This document shows, in pieces, positions 3,999-6,632 of a DNA stretch of 6,632 nt; positions within the stretch are counted from its first letter, which is position 1; the number at the start of each line of letters is the position of its first letter. This DNA is from Geobacter sp. (GTDB lineage Bacteria; Desulfobacterota; Desulfuromonadia; Geobacterales; DSM-12255): assembly GCA_012026855.1 (NCBI GenBank), contig VEOV01000203.1:1-6632 (forward strand). Direction: 5' to 3'. The notes beneath the pieces are model-generated. The model saw only the letters and a program-made list of their open reading frames with translations. It was not told where the DNA came from and did not search any database. The position numbers and the translations under genes were made by a program.

Positions 3999-6632
3999 AT
4001 GAAAGCTATAAAAATGTTCCCGGCCATTGCGACGCAGCTCTCCCTGGTACTCTCCATCCTCTTTTTCCCCGGCAACGCCTCAGCTGAACTAAACTGTTAT
4101 GACTGCCACGGTTCCAAAGTCAATAGAGATATGAGGCCGCTTGACGCCGGTTTTCGTAACCCGAGCAGTGGCGGTTTCAGCGGCAATCACCGCAGCCATG
4201 TCGCCGAAGGGGCGGCGGCACTGAATTGCGCCAAATGTCATCCGGGTAGCCAGGACAACAACGCTGGGCACCGTGACGGCCTGATCAGGCTTTCGCCCAA
4301 TATCAATGCTTCCCTGGCGGTTACCACCTATAACAACAGAACCACCCCCTGGCCGCAGACAGCCGCGCCCCAGCCGGGCCAGTGTCTTAATGTGAATTGT
4401 CATTTTCAGAGCGAGACCCCGGTCTGGGGGAGTTCACCAACCAACCTCACCTGTTCTTCCTGTCACGTCAGCCCGCCTTCTGACGGTTCACACGGGAAAA
4501 AACACGGGGAATATTTCGGCAACTCCACGGCCTCATGTGCAAAATGTCATGCCGACCATCTCGCCGAGGCCAATAACTTTTCCCACGCTTCCAGTGCTGC
4601 CAAACGGGGTATCAAGGTGCAGTTTACTGCCACCCCCAATTCAGGTGGCAGCTACACAGGCGGCGACAACAGCTATCCGGAGTATCTCCAGACCATGCCG
4701 GCGTTACCCCGCAACGGCAGTTGCCGCGACTTTTACTGCCATAGCGACGGCAGGGGGGGGCAGCCGCTGAAAACGCTCACCTGGTCCGACACGAAGACAA
4801 CGGACTGTTTCACCTGCCACCGGGGCAGAACCAGCGACAGCACTGCGGGCAACTGTGCCGGTTTCGGCACCTGGAGCGCAGCACGGGGCTACTGTACCCC
4901 GGACCTGACCATGGCGTCAAACGGGCATCATCGGCTTGTGGGACCCCAGTGGATCAGGAAATACCCCTGTTACTACTGTCACAACGCCACCATGGATGAA
5001 AGCGGCAAAATCAGGGATGTCACCAGGCATGTCAATGGCGAGAAGAACGTAGTCATGCACCCTGACTGGAACCTTACCAACCGGCCTCCAGCTTCCTACG
5101 ACCCGGCCGGCAAGATCTGCAACAATGTTTACTGTCATAGCGACGGCACCACCGACCCGGACGTGGTGCGCCCCTTTGCCTGGACCGAACCGAAAACATC
5201 CTGCAATACCTGCCACGGACTCCCCATTGGCAGCTGTGCCACTTCAGGCTGTCATGACGGTCATGTTGACCCGGTCACCGGCAAGGTCTGGAGTGTTAAA
5301 ACCGGCTGGGATGCCGGCAGCGAATGGATGGGCGCCATGCCGATGTTCCCCAATCAGGGGGTCGGTACGGCGCGGGCAAACTCCCACACACGCCACGCCC
5401 AGACCAGCTTTACCTGTGACCTCTGCCATGCAGAGACTATTGTCAACGGCACCTGCACCAGCTGTCACACAGCAGGCATTCCTCCGGGAAGCATGAGCGA
5501 GATATCACACCTGAATGGCGCCAATCATGTCAACAAGCGCAAGGACGTCTCGTTCCTCAATCCTGCTGCCAGCTATAACAGCACGACCAAGACCTGCTCC
5601 GGAACCGGCAGCGGTTGCCATACCGGTGGCACAGACCCGGTCTGGGGGGGCTCGGTCAACAGCGCCATCACCTGTCTCGGCTGCCATCGCTCCACGGAAG
5701 CGGATGCGGATGATTTCGGCGCCTTTAACGGGCAGAGGGCCAAGGTAAACCAGTATGAGTGGGAAACAACCGGCCATGGCAGATACTCCACTTCCGGCCG
5801 CTATCCCGTGTCGGGCAATCCGGCCGCCAATTTCCCCGGCAACCCATGCTGGTACTGTCATGACAACAGTGTGCTCCATAATGTGGCTGCCAATCCTTTC
5901 CGGTTAAGGTTGCACAACCAGTATGAGCGGCGCTTCGAGAAGGAGTGCGTCTACTGTCATATGGAGCGGACAGATGCGGAGTGCATCGGCTGCCATGTCG
6001 ACCAGACCGAGTCACTCGCTCCCCAGGCAACCGGAGCCGGCATCGTCTTCAAGCTGCCTGACGGTTCAACGGAAACAAGGTATGCCAGCCACTCGGCAAT
6101 GACCGGCTGTCTGACTGCCGGCAGCTGCCATGACTCGGACAGCGGCCTTTTCCAGAGTGGCGCCCACAAGGGCCACAATGTCAATGCCGGCATCTGGACC
6201 CTGGAACAGAAGGCTGACGTCAAGAACCAGTACGTGATGATGGGGGTCTGCCTGCAGTGCCACGATGATGACAGCGGCGGTCAGTGCACCGAGTGCCATA
6301 CCGCTCCGGCCAATAACCCGCGCAAATACTCACTTGGCTTCGATCCCGGCACCGGCTTCATCAAGCCGAAGAAGGCCAGGGCCACTTCAGCCCACTTCGG
6401 CTACAAGCACTACCGGGCATTTACCTCGTCAGGAGGGTGGACCAAGGATGGCAATGGCATGGTCACTGGCACCTGGAAGGGGGGCAAATTCTGCTGGGAC
6501 TGCCACGCTCCCCATGGCGACAAGAACATCTACATGATTCACGACCAGGTGGCCACCACCACTGACGGCAAGTTTGGTGTTCCGAAGACCCGCGCCAGAG
6601 TGACTTTTGTCGACAAGGTCTCCGGTACCAGC
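3999..6632 (+). CDS. Giant exported multiheme c-type cytochrome (22 putative hemes visible; 3' end outside window)
   Basis: One frame runs without a stop from ATG 3999 to the window edge (878 codons). Residues 1-29 form a Sec signal peptide (K2, K5, hydrophobic 8-24, ASA before E30); there is no lipobox or later membrane span. CXXCH motifs begin at residues 33, 77, 152, 180, 270, 324, 402, 473, 486, 559, 617, 650, 662, 751, 763 and 832. CX4CH motifs begin at 129, 242, 374 and 413. A CX6CH lies at 533-541 and a CX5CH at 704-711. Mixed CX4CH and CXXCH pairs are typical of Geobacter-type cytochromes. Hemes would be attached in the periplasm, and the protein likely moves electrons there or across the outer membrane to extracellular acceptors; this role is inferred. 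Start choice: GGATGGG (3988-3994) precedes ATG 3999; in-frame ATG codons at 3990 and 4014 are alternatives. No close named homologue is claimed. Confidence 0.95.
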   Translation, partial: MKAIKMFPAIATQLSLVLSILFFPGNASAELNCYDCHGSKVNRDMRPLDAGFRNPSSGGFSGNHRSHVAEGAAALNCAKCHPGSQDNNAGHRDGLIRLSPNINASLAVTTYNNRTTPWPQTAAPQPGQCLNVNCHFQSETPVWGSSPTNLTCSSCHVSPPSDGSHGKKHGEYFGNSTASCAKCHADHLAEANNFSHASSAAKRGIKVQFTATPNSGGSYTGGDNSYPEYLQTMPALPRNGSCRDFYCHSDGRGGQPLKTLTWSDTKTTDCFTCHRGRTSDSTAGNCAGFGTWSAARGYCTPDLTMASNGHHRLVGPQWIRKYPCYYCHNATMDESGKIRDVTRHVNGEKNVVMHPDWNLTNRPPASYDPAGKICNNVYCHSDGTTDPDVVRPFAWTEPKTSCNTCHGLPIGSCATSGCHDGHVDPVTGKVWSVKTGWDAGSEWMGAMPMFPNQGVGTARANSHTRHAQTSFTCDLCHAETIVNGTCTSCHTAGIPPGSMSEISHLNGANHVNKRKDVSFLNPAASYNSTTKTCSGTGSGCHTGGTDPVWGGSVNSAITCLGCHRSTEADADDFGAFNGQRAKVNQYEWETTGHGRYSTSGRYPVSGNPAANFPGNPCWYCHDNSVLHNVAANPFRLRLHNQYERRFEKECVYCHMERTDAECIGCHVDQTESLAPQATGAGIVFKLPDGSTETRYASHSAMTGCLTAGSCHDSDSGLFQSGAHKGHNVNAGIWTLEQKADVKNQYVMMGVCLQCHDDDSGGQCTECHTAPANNPRKYSLGFDPGTGFIKPKKARATSAHFGYKHYRAFTSSGGWTKDGNGMVTGTWKGGKFCWDCHAPHGDKNIYMIHDQVATTTDGKFGVPKTRARVTFVDKVSGTS
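4383..5687 (+). repeat. Repeated two-heme modules within the cytochrome
   Basis: Four copies of one protein module are visible: a long-linker heme site, a short spacer with a conserved Trp, then CXXCH. They span residues 129-156 (4383-4466), 242-274 (4722-4820), 374-406 (5118-5216) and 533-563 (5595-5687). Copies two and three are both 33 residues, share YCHSDG after the first cysteine and end in TCH. At DNA level 4732-4752 and 5128-5148 are identical at 20 of 21 bases. Copy four replaces CX4CH by CX6CH. The pattern indicates growth of the gene by internal duplication. Confidence 0.8.

Noticed and set aside
4917..5879. Antisense ORFs such as 4917-5216 and 5505-5879 on -
   Set aside because: They lie wholly inside the heme-rich cytochrome frame, are compositionally odd (rich in V, G and A), and have no convincing ribosome binding sites. 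They are shadows of a GC-rich gene.
1..6632. CRISPR arrays, tRNA genes, rRNA, complete insertion sequences or phage genes
   Set aside because: No regularly spaced direct repeats, cloverleaf-like segments, transposase or integrase frames were found on either strand.

Overview
The window looks like chromosomal DNA of a Geobacter-type bacterium (Desulfuromonadales/Geobacterales). The strongest clue is a very large multiheme c-type cytochrome that mixes CXXCH with CX4CH heme sites, an architecture known chiefly from Geobacter and its relatives. The housekeeping order truA-rplM-rpsI-argC agrees with what I remember of Geobacter chromosomes. The species cannot be fixed from sequence reading alone.

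Left part (1-2361, all on +): the 3' end of truA, a good sigma70-type promoter, the ribosomal protein pair rplM-rpsI ending in a strong intrinsic terminator, a roughly 140-bp dispersed-repeat-like element with three copies of one terminal motif, and argC, whose Shine-Dalgarno begins six bases after the repeat ends. These are translation genes and one arginine biosynthesis gene; they have no functional link to the genes on the right.

Middle part (2362-3998): a hairpin between convergent genes, then two genes on -. One encodes a lipoprotein of a family I do not recognise and the other a 74-residue protein with two membrane segments. The 326-base gap between them holds a promoter-terminator pair that could make a short RNA of about 95 nt or act as an attenuated leader, followed by a second promoter whose -35 box is overlapped by a perfect 15-base palindrome.

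Right part (3999-6632, +): one uninterrupted reading frame that starts divergently from the small membrane protein gene and runs off the window with no stop. It encodes an exported cytochrome with 22 putative heme-attachment motifs in the 878 residues visible: 16 CXXCH, 4 CX4CH, 1 CX5CH and 1 CX6CH. Because the gene is cut by the window edge, a call limited to complete ORFs would miss it. It is the most interesting object here: probably a periplasmic or outer-surface electron carrier for extracellular respiration, with non-standard heme sites and one additional cysteine pair outside any heme motif.
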